A stretch of 18,690 bases of DNA from Lachnospiraceae bacterium. Lineage in GTDB: Bacteria > Bacillota > Clostridia > Lachnospirales > Lachnospiraceae. The stretch spans positions 1 to 18,690 of the forward strand of contig VSNJ01000075.1 in the NCBI GenBank assembly GCA_009774235.1, in the 5' to 3' direction. This document shows, piece after piece, positions 7,476 through 14,758 of this stretch (position 1 is its first letter; each line of letters begins with the position of its first letter). Both the position numbers and the translations under genes were made by a program. The notes under the pieces were generated by a model that was not told the DNA's origin, ran no database searches, and saw nothing but the letters and a program-made list of their open reading frames with translations.

Positions 7476-8756
7476 ATGCAAGAAAAGAAAATAATAAAGG
7501 TAACAGATAAAATTATCCATATAAAAGATATACATTCTGTAGGTATTATTGGTGACCCTGGATGTGAAGGCCTTGGAACATATAACATGAAAATATATGC
7601 GGGAGCTTTGGAAGAAAGTGCCAAAGATGATATTACTATTGTTGCAGGTGACCTTGTACCAGCTGGTAATAAAAGTTATTACAGAAAAATACAGGATATA
7701 ACAGAAGAACTTGCAGGAAATAATGTTTATGTACTTAGAGGAAACCATGATACGGGAGATTATACAGAATATTTTGGAGAGAAGAATTATGCCCTTATTG
7801 CAGAAAAATTTACTATAATAGTACTGGATAATGCAATGCGTGTATTTGATAATGAAGGGCTTATGCTTTTGTCACAAGTGCTTGCAATGGATGAAGTAAA
7901 ACAGGCAGTTATTACATTCCATATCCCAGTGCCAAATAATTTTATTAAAAATTCTGTTACAGAAGAAGAATTTTCACGTTTAAAGAAAGCTTATAATCCA
8001 TGGAAAGATAAAGTAAAATATATGGTATGCGGTCATGTACATTCACTGTTTGAAGATAATGTGGATGGTATACCACTTATATGTACTGGCGGTGGCGGTG
8101 CAATGATTGAGGATGTATCAGAAAATATCCGTGCCTGTGATGTGGAGCACCATATAATCCACCTTTATGAAGAAGAAGGGGTGTTAAAGCATAATGTTGC
8201 CAATCTTCCAGATGATTGTTATAACCGTGAACGCAAGGATTTTGTTTTAAAAGGCCAGCTTGAGGAAACAGTAAAAGGTGAACTGATGGCACATCTTAAA
8301 TACCTGATGTTTGCAGAAAGGGCAAGACGCAGGGGAATGGATAAAATTGCTAACTTGTTTGATGCACTTGCTGCTTCTGAATATTATCATGCAAGAAATT
8401 TTTACTCAGTTCTTGAAAGACCTGCATCATTTATGGAATCTGCAGGTACATTTATACCAGGAGAAAAATTTGAATATAATTATATATATAAAACAATGGA
8501 AGAATATGCAGGAAACCACCAGAGCCCGCTTGCAAAACAAGCTTACCAGGGAGCAGCAGTGGCAGAGAAAGAACATGCACGTCTTTTAGAATCTGTAAGA
8601 GATATGGAATCATTTACAGAAGAAAATATATATGTCTGTCCAATATGTGGATATATTATGGAAGGAGAGGATATTCCAGAACGTTGTCCTGTATGTGGCG
8701 GTCCACAAAGACAATTTGAAAGGTTTCAGGCAGAACAGGGCAAAGGGGATTTATGA
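7476..8756 (+). CDS. Metallophosphoesterase-rubrerythrin-rubredoxin fusion protein
   Basis: Soluble protein of 426 residues combining two unrelated activities. Residues about 15-240 are a calcineurin-like metallophosphoesterase: GDPG (25-28, replacing the usual DxH), GDLVP (58-62), GNHD (89-92), H149 and GHVH (186-189). Residues about 258-375 are a rubrerythrin-like four-helix bundle with candidate di-iron ligands E269, E302-x-x-H305, E333 and E364-x-x-H367. Residues 386-409 are a rubredoxin-type iron site with C388, C391, C404 and C407. Rubrerythrins are known peroxide reductases in anaerobes; the phosphoesterase substrate is unknown. The frame is open from an ATG at 7464 that overlaps the upstream stop, but the ATG at 7476 has GAGG six bases before it and is preferred. 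The gene overlaps the next one by ATGA. The fusion could couple oxidative stress to turnover of a phosphorylated molecule, which is inference. Confidence 0.9.
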   Translation: MQEKKIIKVTDKIIHIKDIHSVGIIGDPGCEGLGTYNMKIYAGALEESAKDDITIVAGDLVPAGNKSYYRKIQDITEELAGNNVYVLRGNHDTGDYTEYFGEKNYALIAEKFTIIVLDNAMRVFDNEGLMLLSQVLAMDEVKQAVITFHIPVPNNFIKNSVTEEEFSRLKKAYNPWKDKVKYMVCGHVHSLFEDNVDGIPLICTGGGGAMIEDVSENIRACDVEHHIIHLYEEEGVLKHNVANLPDDCYNRERKDFVLKGQLEETVKGELMAHLKYLMFAERARRRGMDKIANLFDALAASEYYHARNFYSVLERPASFMESAGTFIPGEKFEYNYIYKTMEEYAGNHQSPLAKQAYQGAAVAEKEHARLLESVRDMESFTEENIYVCPICGYIMEGEDIPERCPVCGGPQRQFERFQAEQGKGDL

Positions 8757-9883
8757 CTGAAAAGGAACAAATAATAAAAGTTTATAACAGAATTAAAAAT
8801 ATGCCACATTCAAAAGAACATATTAATATTTTATATGGATTAATACAGCGTGCAGATATTATTAAAGACCATTATCTCCAGAAATATTTAAGATGGATGT
8901 ATGCTTCAGAACTTATGGAATGTGGCGACCAGGGAAAGGTATTTCCAGTAGTTGCGGAATATATTGCTTTACGTGAGGAAGAGGAAGAGTGGGTTCCGCC
9001 TGGCGGTATTGATGGCATTGAATTTATGATGGATTATTGTCTGGAGATTTTGTGTTACCTGCCACAGATTACACTTTCACAGGCAGAACAGATAATAAAA
9101 AAAATAGAGGAAATGATTCTCTATAACCGTTTTGGCAAAAGGCTTTATTACCAGAGGCTGTTCCGTTTTTATTCTGTCATTGATACATATAAAGCATTAG
9201 AATATTTTTATTTATTTAAAAATACAAGGCGTGACATATGTTCAGATTGCAGGGCATGTGAACAGGCGGATATGGTAAGGCTTTTTTTCCGGATAGGGGA
9301 TAGGGCAAGGGCAGATGAACTTGCACTTCCTGTATTGGATGGTACACTGGAATGCCATGATGTACCACGTAATGTACAGTTATTATATTTGCAACAGGCA
9401 CTTGATTACAAAGATTTGGCAAAAGCTGCCCTGCTTGCAGAGGCATTATATAGAAAAAGTAAATTAGGTGACCCTTCTGATTTAGGCTATTTTGGTGCAG
9501 TTTTAAGATATTTTGCATTTACTGCACCAAGAAAAGCAAAGAAAATTTTAAAGCATTTTCTTTTATCCTGGGAGCCGCTTTGGGACCAGGACAAATGGTT
9601 TTCATTTCTTATTGGTGCATGGACTGTATGCCATGAATTTGCTAAAATTAGTGATGTGATATATGAAAAAATGCTGCCAGATACAATTCCATTCTGGCGT
9701 AAAGATGGGGTATATAATGTAAAAGAGATGGGAAACTGGTTTTATAACCAGGCGGCAGATGTTGCAGCAAAGTTTGACATCCGTAATGGTACTAATTATT
9801 ATTCGGCAGAACTTGGAAGGGCAGCATTTTCAATGGAATGTAAAGAAGGGCAACGTTTTCTGCCAGCGGTGTACCTAGTATAG
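8753..9883 (+). CDS. TPR-like repeat protein, paralogue 1
   Basis: All-helical cytoplasmic protein of 376 residues, first of four paralogues in the window. Helical hairpins of TPR type are suggested throughout, for example KALEYFYLF, RARADELALPVLDG and LAKAALLAEALY. Family markers seen here: C163-x2-C166-x2-C169 near the middle, ECHDVP (200-205), SDLGYFGAVLRYFA (242-255) and the C-terminal GNWFYNQA...KFDIRNGTNYY block. The cysteines and histidine of the first two markers could form a metal site. It starts within the stop codon of the phosphoesterase-rubrerythrin gene (ATGA), after AAAGGGG, so translation is coupled. The HSP90-family gene follows after 80 bases. A role as an HSP90 partner is suggested by TPR co-chaperones in eukaryotes and by proximity, but is not demonstrated. 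Confidence 0.8.
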   Translation: MTEKEQIIKVYNRIKNMPHSKEHINILYGLIQRADIIKDHYLQKYLRWMYASELMECGDQGKVFPVVAEYIALREEEEEWVPPGGIDGIEFMMDYCLEILCYLPQITLSQAEQIIKKIEEMILYNRFGKRLYYQRLFRFYSVIDTYKALEYFYLFKNTRRDICSDCRACEQADMVRLFFRIGDRARADELALPVLDGTLECHDVPRNVQLLYLQQALDYKDLAKAALLAEALYRKSKLGDPSDLGYFGAVLRYFAFTAPRKAKKILKHFLLSWEPLWDQDKWFSFLIGAWTVCHEFAKISDVIYEKMLPDTIPFWRKDGVYNVKEMGNWFYNQAADVAAKFDIRNGTNYYSAELGRAAFSMECKEGQRFLPAVYLV

Positions 9884-9934
9884 TGGTTAGAAATTATTTA
9901 AAGGTTTAATAAAAATTTATATGGCAGGCCAGGT

Positions 9935-9940
9935 TATAAT
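9935..9940 (+). promoter_or_regulatory. Possible -10 element before the HSP90-family gene
   Basis: A perfect TATAAT lies 24 bases before the ATG, but no good -35 hexamer is found at 16-18 bases upstream, and the leader would be very short. It could give extra expression of the HSP90-family gene; reading through from upstream is at least as likely. Confidence 0.3.
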
Positions 9941-9963
9941 TAATATTAACAGGGGGAAAGGTT

Positions 9964-12411
9964 ATGGGATTGTTTTTAAACATTGTAATAGTAAAAGGAA
10001 GAGGTATATTTCCTGTAAAAAAATATCTGCGTTTAATTGCAGAGAGCAGTAATAATTTTGGAATAGAACCTGGGGAATGTATTATAAGACCAGCTTCTAA
10101 AGGTACATTAGTACAACTTAATAGTCCATATGGATATAAAGAACTTGCTTCTGCACTGTCTGTACAGTCGAAAGGGGAAGTTCTTCTTTGTTATATTTAT
10201 GATGATGATTTCTGGGGGTACCATCTTTATAATAATGGGGAAGAAGCTGGCTGTTTCTGCCCTATACCAGATTATTTTGGGGATATGGATGAGGAAGAAG
10301 CTTTAAGTATGTCGGCAGGTGACGCAGAAATATTGTCGTGTATTTTTGATGTGCCAGTTGAAAGAATTAGTAATTATTTTTGCCGCTGGACAGACCTGGT
10401 TTCTGAAGAAAAAGCTTATCCAGAAGATAAATATGGTTATGAAGCATGTCAGATGGCAGACTTTATAAAAGCACTTGGATTTACATTTCCTAAAGCAGAA
10501 GATAAACAAGCAGCAGATACAGAGGTACTTAATGGAACAACACCTGGAAGTATACAGGAGAATAATATAAATATACAAGAAACAAAACAGGAAACAGAAG
10601 AAAAAACACTTCCTGTTGTTTCTGCAAAAGAACGTTACCATTTCCAGGTAAATCTTGGAGGTATGTTAGATATTTTATCTAACCATTTGTATAAAAGTCC
10701 TGATGTGTTTATAAGGGAATTACTGCAGAATGGTGTTGATGCAATTACAATGCGCCAGAAGAAACAGCCAGGATGGAATAACGGGTGTATTACAATTACT
10801 GTTGTTCCTGGAAAGCGTATAGAGTTTAAAGATAATGGTGCTGGACTAAATGAAGAAGAAATACACCGTTTTCTTGCTGTAATAGGGCAGTCTTCCAAAA
10901 CACAGCTTGTCAATGGCCAGATTCCAGAAGACTATATAGGAAGGTTTGGAATTGGGCTTTTATCTTGTTTTATGGTATCTGGTTCTATTATAGTAAATAC
11001 AGTGCCAGCTGATGGAAGCCCTGCACATGTATGGACAGGCTTTCCAGATGGTACATATACATTAGACCCGCTTGATATGGGATATCTGCCATATAATGCT
11101 TCTGGAAGTGCTGGTACTACTGTAATACTCCAGGCTAAAGCAGATAGCGGACATTACTTCCAGGCAGATAAAGTAGCAGAACTTGTAAGATATTATGGAC
11201 TTGCCCTGCCAGTGCCAGTTTATATAGCTGGAAGTGCAGAAAAGCTTAATAATGTCCCTGCTGACTTTTCGGGAATAAGCCGCAGCCAGCTTTTATCATT
11301 TGGTGACTGGCTTTTTGGTGAAGAGTTCTTAGATGCAATACCTGTGCAGACACCACATCTTAGCGGTGTAGCATATATACTGCCTTACCGTACAGATTCA
11401 TCAGTAAAAAGCGGACACCGTATTTATTTAAAACAAATGCTGCTTACAGAAGAAGGTGACACACTGCTTCCTTCATGGGCATTTTTCCTGCGTTGTTTCC
11501 TGAATACAAGAAACTTACGTCCTACAGCATCACGTGAGGATTTTTATGAAGATAAAGAACTTGAGTCAGCACGTGAAGAATTTGAAGACGCAATAAGAGT
11601 CTATCTTGAAAAGATGGCACATTGTGAAGATGACAGGCTCAAAAGAATTGTAAATACACATGTACAAGCTATTAAATCAATGTCAGTATGGGATGACAGG
11701 CTTTTCCACTTGTTTATAGATTATCTGCCATTTGAAACAAGCGAGGGCACTTACACAGGAGAGCTTTTAAAGAAAGTGGGTGAAGCAGACTGGATTGGCT
11801 CAGTCTCAAGATTTAACCAGTTAAGGCCTTTATATATGGCACAGGGAAGGCTTTTAATATGTGCAGGGTATGTATATGATGAAGAACTGATAAGGAAACT
11901 TGCACATATGTATTCACTTCCGCTTGCGCCATTCCAGGAAGAAAGCATGGACTTTGTATTAGAAGAATTACAGCCATATGAATACCAGCGTATGGAATAT
12001 CTTTCAAGTGTTGCCAACAAGGCATTACACCAATTTGACTGTAAAACAGAGATACGCCGTTTCCTTCCAATGGACCTGCCAGTGCTTTATTCATTAAGTG
12101 ATGAAGTACAATTCCTAAGACAGCTCCAGTCTGCTAAGGATGTAAGTACAAGTATATTTTCTGATGCGCTGTCTTCATTGCTCAACAGTGTAGAAGAAAG
12201 ACCGCTTGCTACATTGTACCTTAATTTAAACAGCCAGTTAATACAGCGTCTATCCCAGATAACGGACAAACAGCTGCTTAAAAGCATCTCCAGGGTATTA
12301 TATGTACAGGCGATGCTTGCGGGAGGCCATCCGCTCCGTGGTGGTGAATTAAAGGTTATGAACAAGGAACTTTTAAATCTGGTTGAATATAATTTAGGAC
12401 AGGAGGAATAA
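9964..12411 (+). CDS. HSP90-family ATPase with novel N-terminal domain
   Basis: Protein of 815 residues, longer than bacterial HtpG (about 620-630). Residues about 225-425 are an HSP90-type Bergerat ATPase: RELLQNGVDA (251-260, with E252 and N256), KDNGAGL (289-295), IGQSSK (307-312) and GRFGIG (326-331). The middle domain is recognised by IYLKQMLL (487-494) and by LRPTASREDF (518-527), whose SRE arginine R524 corresponds to the catalytic arginine of HSP90. The C-terminal third is helical and has no MEEVD tail, ending instead in GQEE. About 220 residues precede the ATPase: a globular part (1-175) with YDDDFWGYHLYNNG (79-92) and PIPDYFGD, then a polar linker. This part is not in HtpG. GGGGGAAAG precedes the ATG. 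It sits between TPR-like paralogues 1 and 2, three bases from the latter, so a joint complex is likely. Clients are unknown. Confidence 0.88.
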   Translation: MGLFLNIVIVKGRGIFPVKKYLRLIAESSNNFGIEPGECIIRPASKGTLVQLNSPYGYKELASALSVQSKGEVLLCYIYDDDFWGYHLYNNGEEAGCFCPIPDYFGDMDEEEALSMSAGDAEILSCIFDVPVERISNYFCRWTDLVSEEKAYPEDKYGYEACQMADFIKALGFTFPKAEDKQAADTEVLNGTTPGSIQENNINIQETKQETEEKTLPVVSAKERYHFQVNLGGMLDILSNHLYKSPDVFIRELLQNGVDAITMRQKKQPGWNNGCITITVVPGKRIEFKDNGAGLNEEEIHRFLAVIGQSSKTQLVNGQIPEDYIGRFGIGLLSCFMVSGSIIVNTVPADGSPAHVWTGFPDGTYTLDPLDMGYLPYNASGSAGTTVILQAKADSGHYFQADKVAELVRYYGLALPVPVYIAGSAEKLNNVPADFSGISRSQLLSFGDWLFGEEFLDAIPVQTPHLSGVAYILPYRTDSSVKSGHRIYLKQMLLTEEGDTLLPSWAFFLRCFLNTRNLRPTASREDFYEDKELESAREEFEDAIRVYLEKMAHCEDDRLKRIVNTHVQAIKSMSVWDDRLFHLFIDYLPFETSEGTYTGELLKKVGEADWIGSVSRFNQLRPLYMAQGRLLICAGYVYDEELIRKLAHMYSLPLAPFQEESMDFVLEELQPYEYQRMEYLSSVANKALHQFDCKTEIRRFLPMDLPVLYSLSDEVQFLRQLQSAKDVSTSIFSDALSSLLNSVEERPLATLYLNLNSQLIQRLSQITDKQLLKSISRVLYVQAMLAGGHPLRGGELKVMNKELLNLVEYNLGQEE

Positions 12412-12414
12412 CAG

Positions 12415-13467
12415 TTGAAACGTGTATTTGACACAAAAGCAGCGTTTAAAGCTATAGACAATACAACGGCGGGGCCAGAACGTACAGAAGCATATCTTAA
12501 AGCAATACAGATGGCGGATATATCAGGTGATGTTTATGCAAGGCTCCGTATGCGTGCAAGTATGGCAATAATGGTGCCGTTTTGGGATGATACTGTAAAG
12601 GTTCTTCCTGTATGTACAGAATATTTTGCACTTGCAGAAGAGTATCCAGAAGTGGCGGATATAGATGATATTTTTATGACAGCGCTGGAAGCTGCAAGAC
12701 AGTCACTCTTATTGCCACAGTTAGAACTTCCAGTCTGTGAAAAAATGTTAAAGAAAATGGAAGAATCAGCTTATATATTAAAGCGTGGGGCTGTAAAAAA
12801 ATCCCATATGCTTTGTACAGAATTTTATACCTACATAGATTTACAAAAAGCAGAAGAACATTATAATATATTTAATGAAGAAAAAGGTGGGATGCATTCA
12901 GCATGTAATGCATGTGATGAGCATTTAAGAGTATGGTACAATATGCAGAAGGGTGATACAGAGCTTGCATATAAACTGGCAAGGAAGATATTTAACGGAA
13001 TGGAGTGCCACGATATACCATGGCAGACATATGCAATTTTTCTTGAACACTATATGGATATAGGGAAAGTTGATGAACACAAAAAATTTATAGAAAAATT
13101 AATAAGGGGCGGATGCCGTGATGCAAGTGACCTTGCTAATGTTGGTACTGTGCTGCGCTGCCTGGCACATACTAATCCATCCAGAGGTCTAAAATTTCTG
13201 CAGAAATACTGGAGATATAGCATTAATCTCTGGAACCAGCATGCACTTTACTTTTTCTATAAAGGTGCATGGCGCTGCTGTGAAGCTTTGTATGGAAAAG
13301 ACCTTTTACTTTATCCTCCAGAAGGTTTTAAAGGAGATACTAATTCTTCCAGCCCTGCATACTTTGCACAATGGTTTCATAATGAAGCAGTTAAAATTGC
13401 TAAAAGTTTTGATAAGCGTAATGGAACAGATTTCTATATGAAAGATTTATCCAGGGCATATTTATAA
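12415..13467 (+). CDS. TPR-like repeat protein, paralogue 2 (TTG start)
   Basis: All-helical protein of 350 residues, closely related to paralogue 3 and more distantly to 1 and 4. The start is TTG at 12415, eight bases after AGGAGG; alignment with paralogue 3 (MGQKYDTKAAF against MKRVFDTKAAF) supports it, and no ATG lies nearby. Markers: SACNACDEH with C164 and C167, MECHDIPWQTY with C198-H199-D200, DLANVGTVLRCLAHTNP, KGAWRCCEA and the final FDKRNGTDFYMKDLSRA. The gene begins three bases after the HSP90-family stop codon, so it is co-transcribed with it and probably made in matched amounts. Function is inferred only from context as a putative partner or adaptor. Confidence 0.82.
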   Translation: MKRVFDTKAAFKAIDNTTAGPERTEAYLKAIQMADISGDVYARLRMRASMAIMVPFWDDTVKVLPVCTEYFALAEEYPEVADIDDIFMTALEAARQSLLLPQLELPVCEKMLKKMEESAYILKRGAVKKSHMLCTEFYTYIDLQKAEEHYNIFNEEKGGMHSACNACDEHLRVWYNMQKGDTELAYKLARKIFNGMECHDIPWQTYAIFLEHYMDIGKVDEHKKFIEKLIRGGCRDASDLANVGTVLRCLAHTNPSRGLKFLQKYWRYSINLWNQHALYFFYKGAWRCCEALYGKDLLLYPPEGFKGDTNSSSPAYFAQWFHNEAVKIAKSFDKRNGTDFYMKDLSRAYL

Positions 13468-13533
13468 AGTGTTTTAAAATTAAATATTCATAAGTTATAT
13501 ATATCTGGCAATTCCAAAATTCTACCAAAACAG

Positions 13534-13624
13534 AAAGCCATGTTGCACATGGCTTTGCACGCATTTCACTTGGATGGGATGCGTAATGGTGCATAAAATC
13601 TGAAAAGACCAGATTCAAGCACCA
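13534..13624 (+). ncRNA. Candidate structured RNA element of three hairpins
   Basis: Within the 209-base gap between paralogues 2 and 3 three hairpins follow one another closely. Hairpin 1 (13534-13556) has a perfect 9-bp stem, AAAGCCATG with CATGGCTTT. Hairpin 2 (13559-13584) has a 10-bp stem, ACGCATTTCA with TGGGATGCGT including two G-T pairs, and a six-base loop. Hairpin 3 (13587-13624) has TGGTGC with GCACCA and AATCTG with CAGATT around a small internal loop. None is followed by a T-run, so they are not ordinary terminators. The density of exact pairing is far above the surroundings. Whether this is a cis-regulatory leader, an mRNA processing site, a repeat or a separate RNA cannot be told from one copy. 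Confidence 0.45.
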
Positions 13625-13676
13625 GCGCCCCCAAACAAAAAGGAAATTATTTAGTAAATTAACAGGAGGAATACAG

Positions 13677-14729
13677 ATGGGACAAAAGTATGATACCAAA
13701 GCTGCTTTCTGGGATATACACAATAATACAAAACCTGGACCAGAACGTACAGCTGCATATATAAAAGCAATAAAAGAAGCAGATGAATCTGGAGACCCTT
13801 ATGCAAGGATGCATATGCGTGCCAATATGGCAGTATTTACCCCATTTTATGATGATGCTGTCAAAATACTTCCAGTATGTGCAGAATTTTTTGCAATTGC
13901 AGAAGAGTATCCAGAAGCTGCCAGTATGGATGATATTTTTACAACTGCAAGAGAAGCAGCAAATCTTTCTATTATAGTGCCACAGCTAGAGCTTCAGGTT
14001 TGTGAAAAAATGTTTAAAAATATGGAAAACGCCGCTATAATATTAAAGCATGGGGCTATAAAACGCCTGCATATGATTGGTACAGAATTTTATACATATG
14101 TAGATTTACAAAAAGCACAGGAACATTATAGTATCTTTAATAAGGAAAGGGGAGGAAGTTACTCAGCATGTAATGCATGTGAAAAACATGTAAAAGTATG
14201 GTATCATATGAAAAAAGGTGATACAGAACTTGCAGATGAGATGGCACAGAGAATATTTAAAAGAGGACTGGAATGTCACGATATACCATGGCAGACATAT
14301 GCACTTTTTCTTGAACACTATATGGATACAGGGACTATTTATGAACATAAAGACTTTATAGATAAACTAATAAGGGGAGGATGCCGTGACGTAAGTGACC
14401 TTGCTAATGTTGGTACTGTGCTGCGCTGCCTGGCACATACTAATCCAGTAAAAGGGTTAAAGCTTCTGCAGCAATACTGGAGGTACAGTATTAATCTTTG
14501 GAACCAGCAGGCACTTTACTTTTTCTATAAAGGTGCATGGCGCTGCTGCGAAGCTGTAGATGGAAGAGGGTTATCACTTTATCCACCAGAAGGTTTTAAA
14601 GAAGATATTCCTTCAAGAGACCCTGGATTTTTTGGAAAGTGGTTCCATAACGAAGCTATAAAAATTGCAAAAAGCTTTGACAAACGTAACGGAACAGATT
14701 TCTATATGAAAGATTTGTCCAGGGCATAG
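13677..14729 (+). CDS. TPR-like repeat protein, paralogue 3
   Basis: Protein of 350 residues, the closest relative of paralogue 2, with long stretches identical also at DNA level (for example 14393-14447). It begins with ATG after CAGGAGGA. Markers: SACNACEKH with C165 and C168, LECHDIPWQTY with C200-H201-D202, DLANVGTVLRCLAHTNP, KGAWRCCEA and FDKRNGTDFYMKDLSRA at the very end. No signal peptide or membrane segment. It follows the three-hairpin element by about 50 bases and precedes paralogue 4 by 29 bases. It appears to be a recent tandem duplicate of paralogue 2; the main differences lie in charged surface positions, which would fit a change of partner, but this is inference. Confidence 0.82.
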   Translation: MGQKYDTKAAFWDIHNNTKPGPERTAAYIKAIKEADESGDPYARMHMRANMAVFTPFYDDAVKILPVCAEFFAIAEEYPEAASMDDIFTTAREAANLSIIVPQLELQVCEKMFKNMENAAIILKHGAIKRLHMIGTEFYTYVDLQKAQEHYSIFNKERGGSYSACNACEKHVKVWYHMKKGDTELADEMAQRIFKRGLECHDIPWQTYALFLEHYMDTGTIYEHKDFIDKLIRGGCRDVSDLANVGTVLRCLAHTNPVKGLKLLQQYWRYSINLWNQQALYFFYKGAWRCCEAVDGRGLSLYPPEGFKEDIPSRDPGFFGKWFHNEAIKIAKSFDKRNGTDFYMKDLSRA

Positions 14730-14758
14730 TAATAGTTTTAAGAAGGGAGAAGAAGATT

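Noticed and set aside
7314..7748. 144-codon minus-strand frame
   Set aside because: It lies across the SUKH and phosphoesterase genes, which have clear domain motifs; the composition is that of a shadow frame.
10303..10641. 112-codon minus-strand frame opposite the HSP90 N-terminal region
   Set aside because: Its very Phe/Cys/Ile-rich composition is the complement of the Glu/Lys/Asn-rich linker and there is no ribosome site.
12370..12411. MEEVD-like TPR-binding tail on the HSP90 protein
   Set aside because: The C-terminus ends in GQEE; acidic but not the eukaryotic motif, so a TPR-tail interaction of that kind cannot be claimed.
13534..13560. First hairpin as an intrinsic terminator
   Set aside because: The stem is followed by TTTGCAC inside or at the stem end and then by two further hairpins; there is no T-run.
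13400..13723. 107-codon minus-strand frame covering the gap between TPR-like genes 2 and 3
   Set aside because: It overlaps the ends of two confident genes and the hairpin element, has cysteine/tryptophan-rich shadow composition and no convincing ribosome site.
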